Shown piece by piece: positions 44,941-53,190 of a stretch of 64,000 nucleotides of DNA. Both the position numbers and the translations under genes were made by a program. Source of the DNA: Thiothrix nivea DSM 5205 (lineage in GTDB: Bacteria; Pseudomonadota; Gammaproteobacteria; Thiotrichales; Thiotrichaceae). The stretch covers positions 2,173,693 to 2,237,692 of the forward strand of contig NZ_JH651384.1 in assembly GCF_000260135.1 (NCBI RefSeq), read 5' to 3'. Each line of letters starts with the position of its first letter. Position 1 is the first letter of the stretch. Below the pieces are notes generated by a model, which worked only from the letters and a program-made list of their open reading frames with translations, searched no databases and was not told the DNA's origin.

Positions 44941-45331
44941 AGCCACAATCCCCGGATAACACAACACCGGGTTCCGCCTCGGAAGCAACCGGATGGCCGT
45001 CACGTTTCCACCAGTCCAGCCCACCTATCAGTTCCTTAACCCGGAAACCCAGCTGAGCCATGGCTAACGCCCCCTTGGTGGAGGCGTTACAGCCGATGCC
45101 ATCGCAATAAGTTACAATCAAAGCGGACTTGTCCAGACGTGCAGTGCTGGCTTCATCCATCTGCCGGTGGGGGATATTGATAGCTCCGGGAATATGCGTG
45201 GCAGCAAAAGCCTGTGGGGAACGGGCGTCAATCACCACCACGTTTTCCCCGGCTTCCAGCGCCACCTTCAGATCCCACGAATCGGTTTCGTAGGCAAGTT
45301 TGTTGAGATAATGCTGTATCTGTTCCTGCAT
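44933..45331 (-). CDS. Rhodanese-like sulfurtransferase
   Basis: A 132-residue single-domain rhodanese, which transfers sulfane sulfur from thiosulfate or persulfides to acceptors. ENVVVIDARSPQAFAATHIPGAINIP is the classic first half. The active-site loop is IVTYCDGIGCNAS with the catalytic Cys followed by DGIGCN, and GFRVKELIGGLDWWKRDGHPV closes the fold. The C-terminal GDCGCD adds three cysteines. It shares an operon with a GFA-family gene. In a sulfur-oxidising cell, persulfide handling is a reasonable role, but the substrate is not shown. Confidence 0.88.
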   Translation of the reverse strand: MQEQIQHYLNKLAYETDSWDLKVALEAGENVVVIDARSPQAFAATHIPGAINIPHRQMDEASTARLDKSALIVTYCDGIGCNASTKGALAMAQLGFRVKELIGGLDWWKRDGHPVASEAEPGVVLSGDCGCD

Positions 45332-45403
45332 AAAATGTTCTCTCCTATTAGTGGATGCAAACCATGACGGGGCGAAGGATCAGTAACGCCCTTCAGGCCA
45401 GCC

Positions 45404-46069
45404 TTATCCATCCCGCAACTGGCGCAACCTGCCCAGCTCCAGCACCACGAGCTGCGTAGGTTCCTCGCGGATCACGCCCTGCTCCTTCATCCTGCCCAAC
45501 ACCCGTGAAAAGGTTTCCGGCTGTAAACCCAGCCGGGATGCCACCACTGCCTTGGAAGATGGCAGGTGCAGGCATTGCTCATTGCCCTCCTCTTCCATGA
45601 AAGCCAGGAAATAGCCCGCGACCTTCTGCTGCGCAGTAGCCATGCTCAACATCTGGATGTCATTCACAAACCGGTGCACCCGCCGACTCAGGTTGGCCAG
45701 CATCTTGATCGCCAAATCGCTGTTCCGGCGGATTTGCTCCCTGAGCACCACCGCCGGGATGAGTACCATCTCAACCACGTCAATCGTGCAGGCATGAACA
45801 GGGTAAGGCTTGTCCAGCAGAGCCACCGATTCGGCAAACGTTTCCCCTGCCGGAATGATTTCGATCACTTTTTCCCGGCCATCCGAAGTCAGGCGGTACA
45901 GGCGTACACTGCCTTTGAGCACCAGAAAAAAATGCACGGAGGGGTCGCCTTGGGCGAAAAGCTGCTGCCCTGTAGCACAGGTCATCTTACGGGACGCATT
46001 GGCGATGGGTAACAGTTCAGCTTGATTCAGATTGTGGAAAGGCGGTGCAACACGCAATAACTGCTCCAT
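45404..46069 (-). CDS. Crp/Fnr family regulator (DNR-like)
   Basis: A 221-residue activator with an N-terminal cyclic-nucleotide-type beta barrel (GQQLFAQGDPSVHFFLVLKG, GETFAESVALLDKPYPV), a long dimer helix (KMLANLSRRVHRFVNDIQML) and a C-terminal helix-turn-helix (SKAVVASRLGLQPETFSRVL). It lacks the N-terminal Cys cluster of FNR, so it should not sense oxygen through iron-sulfur. It is more like DNR/NnrR regulators that respond to nitric oxide through haem. It is divergent from hcp, and a TTGAC-N4-GTCAA box lies between them. Regulation of hcp-hcr is the likely job. Confidence 0.85.
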   Translation of the reverse strand: MEQLLRVAPPFHNLNQAELLPIANASRKMTCATGQQLFAQGDPSVHFFLVLKGSVRLYRLTSDGREKVIEIIPAGETFAESVALLDKPYPVHACTIDVVEMVLIPAVVLREQIRRNSDLAIKMLANLSRRVHRFVNDIQMLSMATAQQKVAGYFLAFMEEEGNEQCLHLPSSKAVVASRLGLQPETFSRVLGRMKEQGVIREEPTQLVVLELGRLRQLRDG

Positions 46070-46120
46070 GCTTCATCTCTTGAACGGGGGTAATACTATT
46101 CCTGAGCGTAATGGAGGGAC

Positions 46121-46134
46121 TTGACGGCGGTCAA
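46121..46134. promoter_or_regulatory. FNR/DNR-type box TTGACGGCGGTCAA
   Basis: Perfectly symmetric TTGAC and GTCAA arms separated by GGCG, matching the TTGAT-N4-ATCAA class of Crp/Fnr sites apart from C/G at the inner position. It lies 69 bases before the hcp start and 52 bases from the start of the regulator gene. This is a suitable place for activation of hcp and for autoregulation. Confidence 0.75.
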
Positions 46135-46202
46135 GGCAAACCTGATCTGGAATACCCAGAATAACCGACGCCGCTACTCAATTAAAGGAAGGAGGAGACC
46201 CC

Positions 46203-47870
46203 ATGTTTTGCTATCAATGCGAGCAAACCCTACGTACCGATACTACTGCCGGATGCGCCAGCGACAAAGGCGCCTGCGGTAAAGATGCCACCACGTCCGA
46301 CCTTCAGGACATCCTGATTTACCAGATCAAGGGCATTGCCCAGTATGCGCAACTGGCCCGCAGCGTGGGCGTGGTCGATAAGGCGGTGGATGACTTCATC
46401 CAGTACGGCTTTTTCACTACCCTGACCAACGTCAACTTCACTGCGACCCGTTTCGTCAACATGATCCACGAAGCCGCCAGAATCCGCGACAGCATCAAGA
46501 CAAAATACAGCGAAGCTGCCACCGATCAGGGTAAGCCCGTCGAGGAACCCGACGGCCCGGCTCAATTCCAGCCTGCCAACAACATGGATGACATTCTCAA
46601 ACAGGAATCCGTGGCGGTGGTGAACAAGGATCACGACATTGTTGGCGAAGACGTGAATGGCCTGCGGGTGCTGATCACTTACGGCATGAAAGGCGTGTGC
46701 GCCTATTCCCACCATGCGCGGATGCTGGGCTATCAGGAAGATGCGATTGATGCCGAAGTCGAGCGCATTCTGGCCTACCTGACCACTAACCCTACCGATA
46801 TTGAAGAACTGCTGGGGCAGGCGCTGGCGGTCGGCCAACTGAACCTGCAAGTCATGGATTTGCTGGATCGCGCCAACAACGGCACGTTCGGCGACCAGGA
46901 AATTACCCAAGTGCGCGTCACCCCGGTGGCGGGGAAGTGCCTGCTGGTCAGTGGGCACGATTTGCACGACATGGGGCAAATCCTGGAGCAAACCAAGGAT
47001 CAGGGCATCAACGTCTACACCCACGGCGAAATGCTCCCCGCCCACGCTTACCCCGGCCTGAAAAAATACCCGCATCTGGTCGGCAACTACGGCGGCGCAT
47101 GGCAGGATCAGCAGCAGGAATTCGCCGACTTCCCCGGCCCGATCGTACTGACCTCCAACTGCATCATTGAACCGGCCAAAAGTTACCGCCAACGCATCTT
47201 CACCACCGGCCCGGTAGGCTGGCCGGGTGTACGCCACATCGACAACGGCAATTACGCACCCGCAATCCAGGCCGCCAAAGCGCTGCCGGGTTTCAAGGAA
47301 GATTCTGAAGCAAAATTCATTACCACCGGTTTTGGCCACAAGACCGTGCTGGGCGTAGCCGACAAAGTGGTGGATGCGGTCAAATCCGGTGCGATCCAGC
47401 ACTTCTTCGTGATTGGCGGCTGCGATGGCGCCAAACCGGGGCGCAATTACTACACCGAACTGGCGGACAAGACCCCGGCAAACAGCATCATGCTGACCGT
47501 CGGCTGCGCCAAATACCGCTTCAACCAGAACGACTACGGCGACATCGGCGGCATTCCGCGCCTGCTGGACATGGGGCAGTGCAACGACTCCTATTCCGCC
47601 ATCAAGGTAGCGTCGGCGCTGGCCGGGGCATTTGAATGCGGGGTCAATGACTTGCCGTTGTCGCTGATGGTTTCCTGGTTTGAGCAGAAAGCGACTGCCG
47701 TGTTGCTGTCCCTGCTGGCGGCAGGCGTGAAAGGCATCCACCTCGGCCCCAGCCTGCCGCCTTACCTGACGCCTAACCTGCTTGCTGTACTGACAGAACG
47801 CTTTGACCTGCGGGTGAACCATACGCCGGAAGAAGATCTGCAAACCGCCCTTGGTCAGGCCGCCGCCTGA
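46203..47870 (+). CDS. hcp: Hybrid cluster protein (hydroxylamine/NO reductase)
   Basis: A 555-residue iron-sulfur protein that reduces nitric oxide or hydroxylamine and mediates S-nitrosylation. The N-terminal cluster is MFCYQCEQT...[21 protein letters not shown]. The hybrid-cluster ligands are spread through later motifs: [71 protein letters not shown] and [16 protein letters not shown]. The C-terminal [16 protein letters not shown] is as in other Hcp proteins. It starts after a strong GGAAGGAGG ribosome site and is co-transcribed with hcr despite an intervening repeat. An FNR-type box lies upstream. Identification is secure. Confidence 0.95.
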   Translation: MFCYQCEQTLRTDTTAGCASDKGACGKDATTSDLQDILIYQIKGIAQYAQLARSVGVVDKAVDDFIQYGFFTTLTNVNFTATRFVNMIHEAARIRDSIKTKYSEAATDQGKPVEEPDGPAQFQPANNMDDILKQESVAVVNKDHDIVGEDVNGLRVLITYGMKGVCAYSHHARMLGYQEDAIDAEVERILAYLTTNPTDIEELLGQALAVGQLNLQVMDLLDRANNGTFGDQEITQVRVTPVAGKCLLVSGHDLHDMGQILEQTKDQGINVYTHGEMLPAHAYPGLKKYPHLVGNYGGAWQDQQQEFADFPGPIVLTSNCIIEPAKSYRQRIFTTGPVGWPGVRHIDNGNYAPAIQAAKALPGFKEDSEAKFITTGFGHKTVLGVADKVVDAVKSGAIQHFFVIGGCDGAKPGRNYYTELADKTPANSIMLTVGCAKYRFNQNDYGDIGGIPRLLDMGQCNDSYSAIKVASALAGAFECGVNDLPLSLMVSWFEQKATAVLLSLLAAGVKGIHLGPSLPPYLTPNLLAVLTERFDLRVNHTPEEDLQTALGQAAA

Positions 47871-47882
47871 TCCACACCCGTT

Positions 47883-47958
47883 GTAGGGGCAGGCCCCCGT
47901 GCCTGCCCTCTCATGGCAAATATTCGGAAAAATGGCAGACACGGGGGTCTGCCCCTAC
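47883..47958. repeat. 76-bp palindromic repeat between hcp and hcr
   Basis: GTAGGGGCAGGCCCCCGTGCCTGCC (first 20 bases of which are the core, 47883-47907) and 47934-47958 are inverted copies with two mismatches in 25. A 26-base AT-richer loop separates them. The GTAGGGGCAGxCCCCCGTG core is a dispersed bacterial repeat I have met in intergenic DNA. Here it could fold in the hcp-hcr transcript and lower hcr expression. Confidence 0.8.
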
Positions 47959-47969
47959 GGGAATCAACC

Positions 47970-49070
47970 ATGCCAGCCTACCAAATCCAGTTGACCACCA
48001 GCGACGCGCAGACCCTTTCCTTCACCTGCGATGAAGGCGAAGACCTGATCACAGCAGCGGAAAAAGCCAATATTTTCCTCGCCGCCCAATGCCATATGGG
48101 CTCTTGCGGTGCGTGCATTGCCCATTGCGATACGGGCGAATACACCTTGGGCGAATACAGCCGCGACGCCCTGAACGACGCTGACCGCGCCCAGCAACAG
48201 GTGTTGCTGTGCTGCACGTTTCCGCACAGTGACATGAGCCTGCGCCTGCCCTACACCTACAATCTGGTGCGGTTTGAAACCTTGCCGGTGCGTGAAGCCG
48301 AAATCGTCGCCAAAACCTACCTGACCGAAGATACCGTCAAACTCAACCTGCAATTGTTGCCGGATGAAGACGGCAACCCGACCCTGGATTTTGAACCGGG
48401 GCAATTCGTGGAACTGTTCATTCCCGACACCGACATCAAACGCGCCTACTCACTGGCGAACGCACCCAACTGGGATGGCTCGCTGGAATGCCTGGTCAAA
48501 CTGCGTGCTTTCGGCAAATTCTCCACCTTCCTGCACGAAACCACCGTTCCCGGCATGAAACTGCGGCTGGAAGGCCCACAAGGCACTTTCGTGTTGCGGG
48601 ATAATGGTTTGCGCCCACGCTACTTCGTGGCAGGCGGTTGCGGGCTGGCGTCGATCATTTCCATGCTGCGGCGCATGGCCGAATGGGGGGAACCGCACCC
48701 GGCCAAACTGTTCTTCGGCGTCTGGAGCACTGAAGAAGTCTTTTTTCAGCAGGAATTACGCGATCTGGCGGCGACTTACCCGAACCTGGAGTACCAGATT
48801 TGCGCAACACAGGCAGAAGATGGCTGGGAAGGATACCGGGGATCAGCGGTAGCTGCGTTTGCGGAAGCGCTGAAGGCCGCCGAGGTCAGACCTGATATTT
48901 ATATCTGCGGCTCCCCCGGCCTGATTGAGGCGGTGATCGCTGTTGCTGAAGCGCAGGGCTTCAACCGCGATGAACTGATGTATGAACGCTATCTCGCGCA
49001 TGAGAAGCCCGAGGCGGCGACCCGTTGCGAGATCAACGCGCCACCGCCAATACCCTGGACAGCTGAGTGA
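47970..49070 (+). CDS. hcr: NADH oxidoreductase Hcr-like (N-terminal 2Fe-2S ferredoxin, FAD, NAD domains)
   Basis: Flavoprotein of 366 residues that should reduce Hcp. Residues 1-95 are a plant-type ferredoxin: AAQCHMGSCGACIAHCDTG plus LLCCTFPHSD give the four Cys ligands. The FAD-binding domain has RAYSLANAPNWDG, and the NAD-binding part has FVAGGCGLASIISMLRRMAE, FFGVWSTEEVFFQQ and PDIYICGSPGLIEAVI. E. coli Hcr has its ferredoxin domain at the C-terminus; here it is at the N-terminus as in monooxygenase reductases, so the pairing with Hcp rests on gene order. The start at 47970 is the first ATG after the palindromic repeat; the longer frame would begin within the repeat. Confidence 0.82.
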   Translation: MPAYQIQLTTSDAQTLSFTCDEGEDLITAAEKANIFLAAQCHMGSCGACIAHCDTGEYTLGEYSRDALNDADRAQQQVLLCCTFPHSDMSLRLPYTYNLVRFETLPVREAEIVAKTYLTEDTVKLNLQLLPDEDGNPTLDFEPGQFVELFIPDTDIKRAYSLANAPNWDGSLECLVKLRAFGKFSTFLHETTVPGMKLRLEGPQGTFVLRDNGLRPRYFVAGGCGLASIISMLRRMAEWGEPHPAKLFFGVWSTEEVFFQQELRDLAATYPNLEYQICATQAEDGWEGYRGSAVAAFAEALKAAEVRPDIYICGSPGLIEAVIAVAEAQGFNRDELMYERYLAHEKPEAATRCEINAPPPIPWTAE

Positions 49071-49147
49071 AGCCATCCAGGAAGAAGAGGTTCTACACGT
49101 CCGGTAAAACCTCTCCTCCCATCGCTGCCTGTGAAGGCCGATCAGTT

Positions 49148-49702
49148 TCAGGAAAACACACCCTGATGCTCAACCTTGAAGGTTTTCAGGACATAGTTGA
49201 ACGCACGGTTATTACCTGCCTGCACAACGACATCGAAAAGATCACGGTCAGTCCAGCCCTCGCCTCGTGCTGCGTCCAGATCAGCCTGATTCACGCCATC
49301 CGGATCGTTAACTGCTTTAAGCGCCAGATTGAGCAACACTTTTTCATTGTCAGGTAATGGCGCTTTGCTGGCATCTTCACGAGCGGCACGTACCTCATCC
49401 AGGTCAGCCCCCATCTGCACCAGAAAACCTTCGTTCATGTCGATGCAGAACCGGCAGCCAGCCTGCGCCGACCCCAGATAACGGATCATGGCCAGCAGTT
49501 GGCCACTCAAGGTGGGATGCTGACGGAAATAGCCAACATAGGCCATAAAGGATTCCAGCAATGGCGGGCTGATGCTGTACAGGCGCAAACCGTCGGGCAC
49601 AAGCCCCATGGCACTTTCCACCTGCTTGAAAATAGCATCGATACGGGCTTCATCCCCGGCGGGTGGAACCGGGTTCAGCAGGGCTTGAGTCATTTCAGAC
49701 AT
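49148..49702 (-). CDS. Carboxymuconolactone decarboxylase/AhpD-like protein
   Basis: A 184-residue all-helical protein of the CMD/AhpD family. The redox motif AGCRFCIDMNEGFLVQMG at about 81-98 has the CxxC pair of AhpD-like peroxidases, preceded by MIRYLGSAQ. The remainder (NEKVLLNLALKAVNDPDG, DLFDVVVQAGNNRAFNYVL) fits the fold. It likely reduces a peroxide or acts on an organic hydroperoxide using the two cysteines. It is followed on the same strand, 24 bases upstream, by a cupin and a PEBP-like gene; the three may be an operon. Confidence 0.75.
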   Translation of the reverse strand: MSEMTQALLNPVPPAGDEARIDAIFKQVESAMGLVPDGLRLYSISPPLLESFMAYVGYFRQHPTLSGQLLAMIRYLGSAQAGCRFCIDMNEGFLVQMGADLDEVRAAREDASKAPLPDNEKVLLNLALKAVNDPDGVNQADLDAARGEGWTDRDLFDVVVQAGNNRAFNYVLKTFKVEHQGVFS

Positions 49703-49726
49703 GCCACTGATATGACAATAACCCGC

Positions 49727-50197
49727 TCAGTCATACAGCGAACCATCCTTATGGGTGAATTGCCACTTGCCATCAACCAGCGTTGCCTGAAGGTCATCAT
49801 CCGGGTAACTGGCTTCATCCCCCGGCGTCCGGTCACCGATTTCAAGATAGAGCACGTCGCTATCGGTGTCGTTGCTCAGGTTGGCCGCATTGCCTGCACC
49901 TGCCGGAAAACCGGCGCACATGCCGGGTTCAAGATGGATCGCCCCCTCATTGGTATGCAGGGTGGGATTACCCTGCACAACGTAGACAAACTCATCCTGT
50001 TTGGTATGCGAATGGCGCAAGGCTGAAATAGCGCCGGGAGCAAGGCGAGTCAGGTTAACACCAAAATTGTTCAGCCCGAAAAAGTCACCCAACTGGCGTT
50101 TCTCGCGCCCGGCCATGCGTGAGGCAAAGGGTTCCGGGTAAACGGAAGGCTTGATGCGTACCGGAATGTCAGTCGCATGGATGGCAATGGTTTTCAT
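49727..50197 (-). CDS. Cupin domain protein
   Basis: A 156-residue single cupin barrel. The metal-site motif 1 is SALRHSHTKQDEFVYVVQGNPTLHTNEG, with two His and Glu, and motif 2 is FPAGAGNAANLSNDTDSDVLYLEIGDR. Motif 2 lacks the usual His, having Asn instead (GNAANL). The C-terminal DLQATLVDGKWQFTHKDGS is common in short cupins of unknown activity. Start at 50197 (MKTIAIHATDIPVR); an extended frame runs into the next gene upstream. Substrate unknown. Confidence 0.75.
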   Translation of the reverse strand: MKTIAIHATDIPVRIKPSVYPEPFASRMAGREKRQLGDFFGLNNFGVNLTRLAPGAISALRHSHTKQDEFVYVVQGNPTLHTNEGAIHLEPGMCAGFPAGAGNAANLSNDTDSDVLYLEIGDRTPGDEASYPDDDLQATLVDGKWQFTHKDGSLYD

Positions 50198-50210
50198 ATC
50201 ACTGTCAGGC

Positions 50211-50765
50211 TCAACGTTGGTAAGTCGTTTCCAGACTCGCCTGCCCGATAGCATTGGCGTGTAGCATGAAACCCACCATCGCTGGCATGGTGTCTGCCGC
50301 CAAATCCAGCTTGTCGGTTCTCAATGCGTGCAAGGTAAACTGGTAACGGTGTGGCTTGTCACCTTGCGGTGGGCAGGCACCGCCAAACCCTGCCTTGCCG
50401 TAGTCGGTCAGGCTCTGGCTTGCCCCTTCCGGCAAACCCTTGCCCGAGGCATCAATATCCGCAGGCAGGCTGGTCGTGTCTGCCGGAATGTTAAACACCA
50501 CCCAATGCCACCAACCACTGCCGGTGGGTGCATCCGGGTCATACACGGTCAGGGCAAGACTTTTGGTTTCCGGCGGAACGCCTGTCCAGCTCAGCGCCGG
50601 GGAATGGTTGCCACCATCACAACCGAAACCGGCTAACTCCTGCGCCTTGCCCATCGGCTTGCCGTCAGTAATATCCGGGCTTTGCAGGGTAAACGCCGGG
50701 GTTTCGGCAAAACTGCTACTGGCAATACCGAAAGCAAACAGGGTGGCAGTGATGGAACGGATCAT
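50211..50765 (-). CDS. Exported YbhB/YbcL-type PEBP protein
   Basis: A 184-residue protein with a signal peptide (FAFGIASSSFA-ETPAF, cleavage near 20) and a PEBP (Raf kinase inhibitor-like) domain. The fold is shown by LAGFGCDGGNHSPALSWTGVP, SLALTVYDPDAPTGSGWWHWVVFNIP and FGGACPPQGDKPHRYQFTLHAL. The anion pocket residues (DPDAP, HW) are kept. Bacterial members are periplasmic and of unknown ligand. Gene order places it 13 bases before the cupin gene on the same strand. Confidence 0.85.
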   Translation of the reverse strand: MIRSITATLFAFGIASSSFAETPAFTLQSPDITDGKPMGKAQELAGFGCDGGNHSPALSWTGVPPETKSLALTVYDPDAPTGSGWWHWVVFNIPADTTSLPADIDASGKGLPEGASQSLTDYGKAGFGGACPPQGDKPHRYQFTLHALRTDKLDLAADTMPAMVGFMLHANAIGQASLETTYQR

Positions 50766-50859
50766 GGGTTACTCCCTTGGTGAAAAATCAGGAGTACAGT
50801 GTCGCCGCATGATGCATCCAGACGGTATCGTCAAGTGCTCAAATACCTGTTCCAGATGC

Positions 50860-51696
50860 TCATTCCTGTTGGGTCGCGCGTAATTCCGTCGGGCTGACCG
50901 CAAAATGTTTTTTGAACGCATGGCTGAAACTGGTGGGGGAGTCATACCCGCATTGCCAGGCTATCTCGTTGATGGCGCTAGGGGTAGTCAGCACTAGCCC
51001 CAACGCCTGCGCCATGCGGCTTTCCTGCAACAGGGTGCTGAACGATGTCCCCTCCGCCTGCAAGCGGCGGCGCAAGGTGGCCGGGCTCATGTTGAGCTGC
51101 TGCGCAACCTTGCCCGCCTGCCACTCCTGACTGGGGGCATAACTGATCAGCTCACGCAGACGGTCTGCCAGGGGCTGGTTGGATGTCTGGAAAAAAGCCG
51201 CAGCAGCCTGCAAGCGAATCAATTCCAGCAAGACCTGATGCCAGGCCAGTTCCAGCCGGGCGGATTGCCATGCCGGGTTTGTTCCACCCTCCGTTAGTGG
51301 CTGGCGGCATTGCTGCAAAGCGCTTTCCAGCGCCGGATCAGGAACAAAGCTGGCCTGTCGGGCGGGCAAGTCTGTCAATAATTCGCCGTATTGCTGACCA
51401 AAATTTTCCTGCCAACGGCGTGGGGGCGAAAACAAATCAGCAGCGTAACGCCCGTCGGCGGGAATGTTTTCCATCTCAGGTGCAATACCGGCGGGCAGGA
51501 CAACCGCCCTCCCCGCAGGCAGGCGCAGTTCATCGCGCCCGTTATAGATGCGTTTTTCCCCTTGCTTCACCATAATCAGGGTCGGGCTGGGAATTGGCAC
51601 CTGATGTAACGACTGTTTCTGGCAGGCTTCAAAGCAGCTATGGATCATGTTGCTAAGAAAGTATCGATTTGAAACAAGGGAATGGTTTTCATGCAT
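50860..51696 (-). CDS. AraC family transcriptional regulator
   Basis: About 278 residues with an N-terminal ligand part (TLIMVKQGEKRIYNGRDELR, LPAGIAPEMENIPADGRYAA, a cupin-like barrel) and a C-terminal double helix-turn-helix: WQAGKVAQQLNMSPATLRRRLQAEGTSFSTLLQESRMAQAL, then INEIAWQCGYDSPTSFSHAFKKHFAVSPTELRA. The ligand-binding domain resembles that of AraC_N regulators of oxidoreductases or dehydrogenases. The start at 51696 overlaps the preceding phosphatase-like gene by 8 bases; a start at 51738 is also open. It may control the exported PEBP, cupin and CMD genes downstream. Confidence 0.85.
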   Translation of the reverse strand: MHENHSLVSNRYFLSNMIHSCFEACQKQSLHQVPIPSPTLIMVKQGEKRIYNGRDELRLPAGRAVVLPAGIAPEMENIPADGRYAADLFSPPRRWQENFGQQYGELLTDLPARQASFVPDPALESALQQCRQPLTEGGTNPAWQSARLELAWHQVLLELIRLQAAAAFFQTSNQPLADRLRELISYAPSQEWQAGKVAQQLNMSPATLRRRLQAEGTSFSTLLQESRMAQALGLVLTTPSAINEIAWQCGYDSPTSFSHAFKKHFAVSPTELRATQQE

Positions 51697-52132
51697 CCTC
51701 CAGACTGTTGATTTGCAGAAATTCCTGCCAGACCTCATCCGCCTCCCATTCCGGCAGCATCACGGTTTTAGCTTCTGCTTCCGGCAGACCTAACACCAAA
51801 CGGTGATACTGGAAAAGAAAGGCAGAAACCCGGTGATTGAGCGCGCAATGCACCCATACCTTGCGGCCTTCCAGCATCTGCATCAGGGCGCAGAAGCGTT
51901 GCAGGTGGGCGAGTGTCGGCTCCTCCCACGGCACGGGGATGTGGTAGTAATCCAGCCCCAGGCTGATGACGCGAAAACCTTCGTCTTCCAGCACATTCGG
52001 CGAATACGGCATCGCCAGATTGATCACGGCCTCGTAGCCTGCGTCGGCAATCGACTGGATTTCATCCGCCAGCGGCTGGCCTGAACTGGCAAGCTGTTCG
52101 TTGATGTAGCGGTAGTTGAGGATCGTGCTCAT
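51689..52132 (-). CDS. Protein tyrosine phosphatase-like protein with short loop
   Basis: A 147-residue protein with a dual-specificity phosphatase-type fold: NYRYINEQLASSGQPLADEI, AGYEAVINLAMPYSPNV and YHIPVPWEEPTLAHLQRF (general-acid region). The phosphate loop reads KVWVHCALNHRVSAF, where Cys and Arg are separated by four residues rather than the usual five. This short loop may change or abolish activity, though I recall similar HCAANMRVSAF-type loops in other bacteria. It starts one base after the aminotransferase stop and overlaps the AraC gene, so the three are one operon. Confidence 0.65.
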   Translation of the reverse strand: MSTILNYRYINEQLASSGQPLADEIQSIADAGYEAVINLAMPYSPNVLEDEGFRVISLGLDYYHIPVPWEEPTLAHLQRFCALMQMLEGRKVWVHCALNHRVSAFLFQYHRLVLGLPEAEAKTVMLPEWEADEVWQEFLQINSLEDA

Positions 52133-52133
52133 A

Positions 52134-53006
52134 TCAGTCTCCGGTTTCTTGCTGGATCAGGGCGGAAAATGCCTGCGTCAGTTGTTGATAGCGCGTTCCG
52201 GGGCATTCTGCAATCTTTCTGCCGTCGATTTCACGCACCGGGATCAGTTTCGCGCCCGTGCCGGTGAGGAAACATTCGTCGGCGTTGTACAGGTCGTAAG
52301 GCGTGAGCACCGCTTCCCGTGCCGGGATGCCGTTGGCTGCCGCCAGTTCCAGCACGGTTTGGCGGGTGATCCCTGCCAATGCGCCTTCAGTCGCGGGTGG
52401 GGTGAGCAAGATGCCATCGCTGACGATGAACAGGTTGTCCGCCGTGCCTTCCGCCACGCAGCCACGGTCGTTGAGCAGGATCGCTTCTTCGACACCCGCG
52501 TGGTTGGCTTCCATCCGCGCCAGGATGGCGTTGAGGTAGTTGAGGCTTTTGATGCGCGAATCCAGCCGGTCGGGGGTAAGGCGACGGGTGGAGGCAATGA
52601 TTGCCCGCACGCCTTGTTCACGCTGTGCATCACTGACCATCTGCAACTGGTCGGCAATAATAATCACGCCCGGTTGCATACAGGTTGCCGGATTAATGCC
52701 AAGTACCCCGACCCCACGCGTGACAATAATGCGCAGATAGCCATCGGTCAGTGGGGATACGGCAATCGTTTCCGCCACCGCCTGCACCACCTGTTCGCTG
52801 GAATACGGAATCGTGAGCTGCAAAGCCGCCGCCGAGCGCTGCAAACGCTTCAGATGCAAGGGCAGGCGGAAGGCTTTGCAGTTGTAAAAGCGCACACCTT
52901 CAAACACGCCATCGCCATACAAAAAGCCGTGGTCGAATACCGAAACTTTTGCTTCTGATGCGGGCGTGATACTGCCGTCGATCCAGCAGCGAGCTTGCTC
53001 AAACAT
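52134..53006 (-). CDS. Class IV (branched-chain or D-amino-acid type) aminotransferase
   Basis: A PLP enzyme of 290 residues, fold type IV. CWIDGSITPASEAKVSVFDHGFLYGDGVFEG is the usual beginning. The Schiff-base Lys lies in DSRIKSLNYLNAILARMEA, EEAILLNDRGCVAEGTADNLF binds the cofactor, and ITRQTVLELA with ECFLTGTGAKLIPV forms the end. Length and motifs fit branched-chain aminotransferases (IlvE); a D-alanine transaminase or aminodeoxychorismate lyase would be alternatives. The start at 53006 follows AGGAA. It is the first gene of a run with the phosphatase-like and AraC genes. A 184-base gap upstream (53007-53190) shows nothing clear. Confidence 0.8.
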   Translation of the reverse strand: MFEQARCWIDGSITPASEAKVSVFDHGFLYGDGVFEGVRFYNCKAFRLPLHLKRLQRSAAALQLTIPYSSEQVVQAVAETIAVSPLTDGYLRIIVTRGVGVLGINPATCMQPGVIIIADQLQMVSDAQREQGVRAIIASTRRLTPDRLDSRIKSLNYLNAILARMEANHAGVEEAILLNDRGCVAEGTADNLFIVSDGILLTPPATEGALAGITRQTVLELAAANGIPAREAVLTPYDLYNADECFLTGTGAKLIPVREIDGRKIAECPGTRYQQLTQAFSALIQQETGD

Positions 53007-53190
53007 GATGGAATTCCTGTGATTACGGAAGACCAGCTTATGAGGCTCAATCAAACCAATACAGATTCAGATTTTTCTTATTTGATCAGTACAGATATTC
53101 ATCGGCAGGCAACTGTATTGCTGTGTGTTGAGGGAAACTGTGATTGCAAGGAAGCCGGGTAATGCCCATCGATATAGCCCCCTGTCGAAC

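Noticed and set aside
46230-47942. Minus-strand frame of 570 codons opposite hcp
   Set aside because: Antisense of an intact hcp; no start signal or motif.
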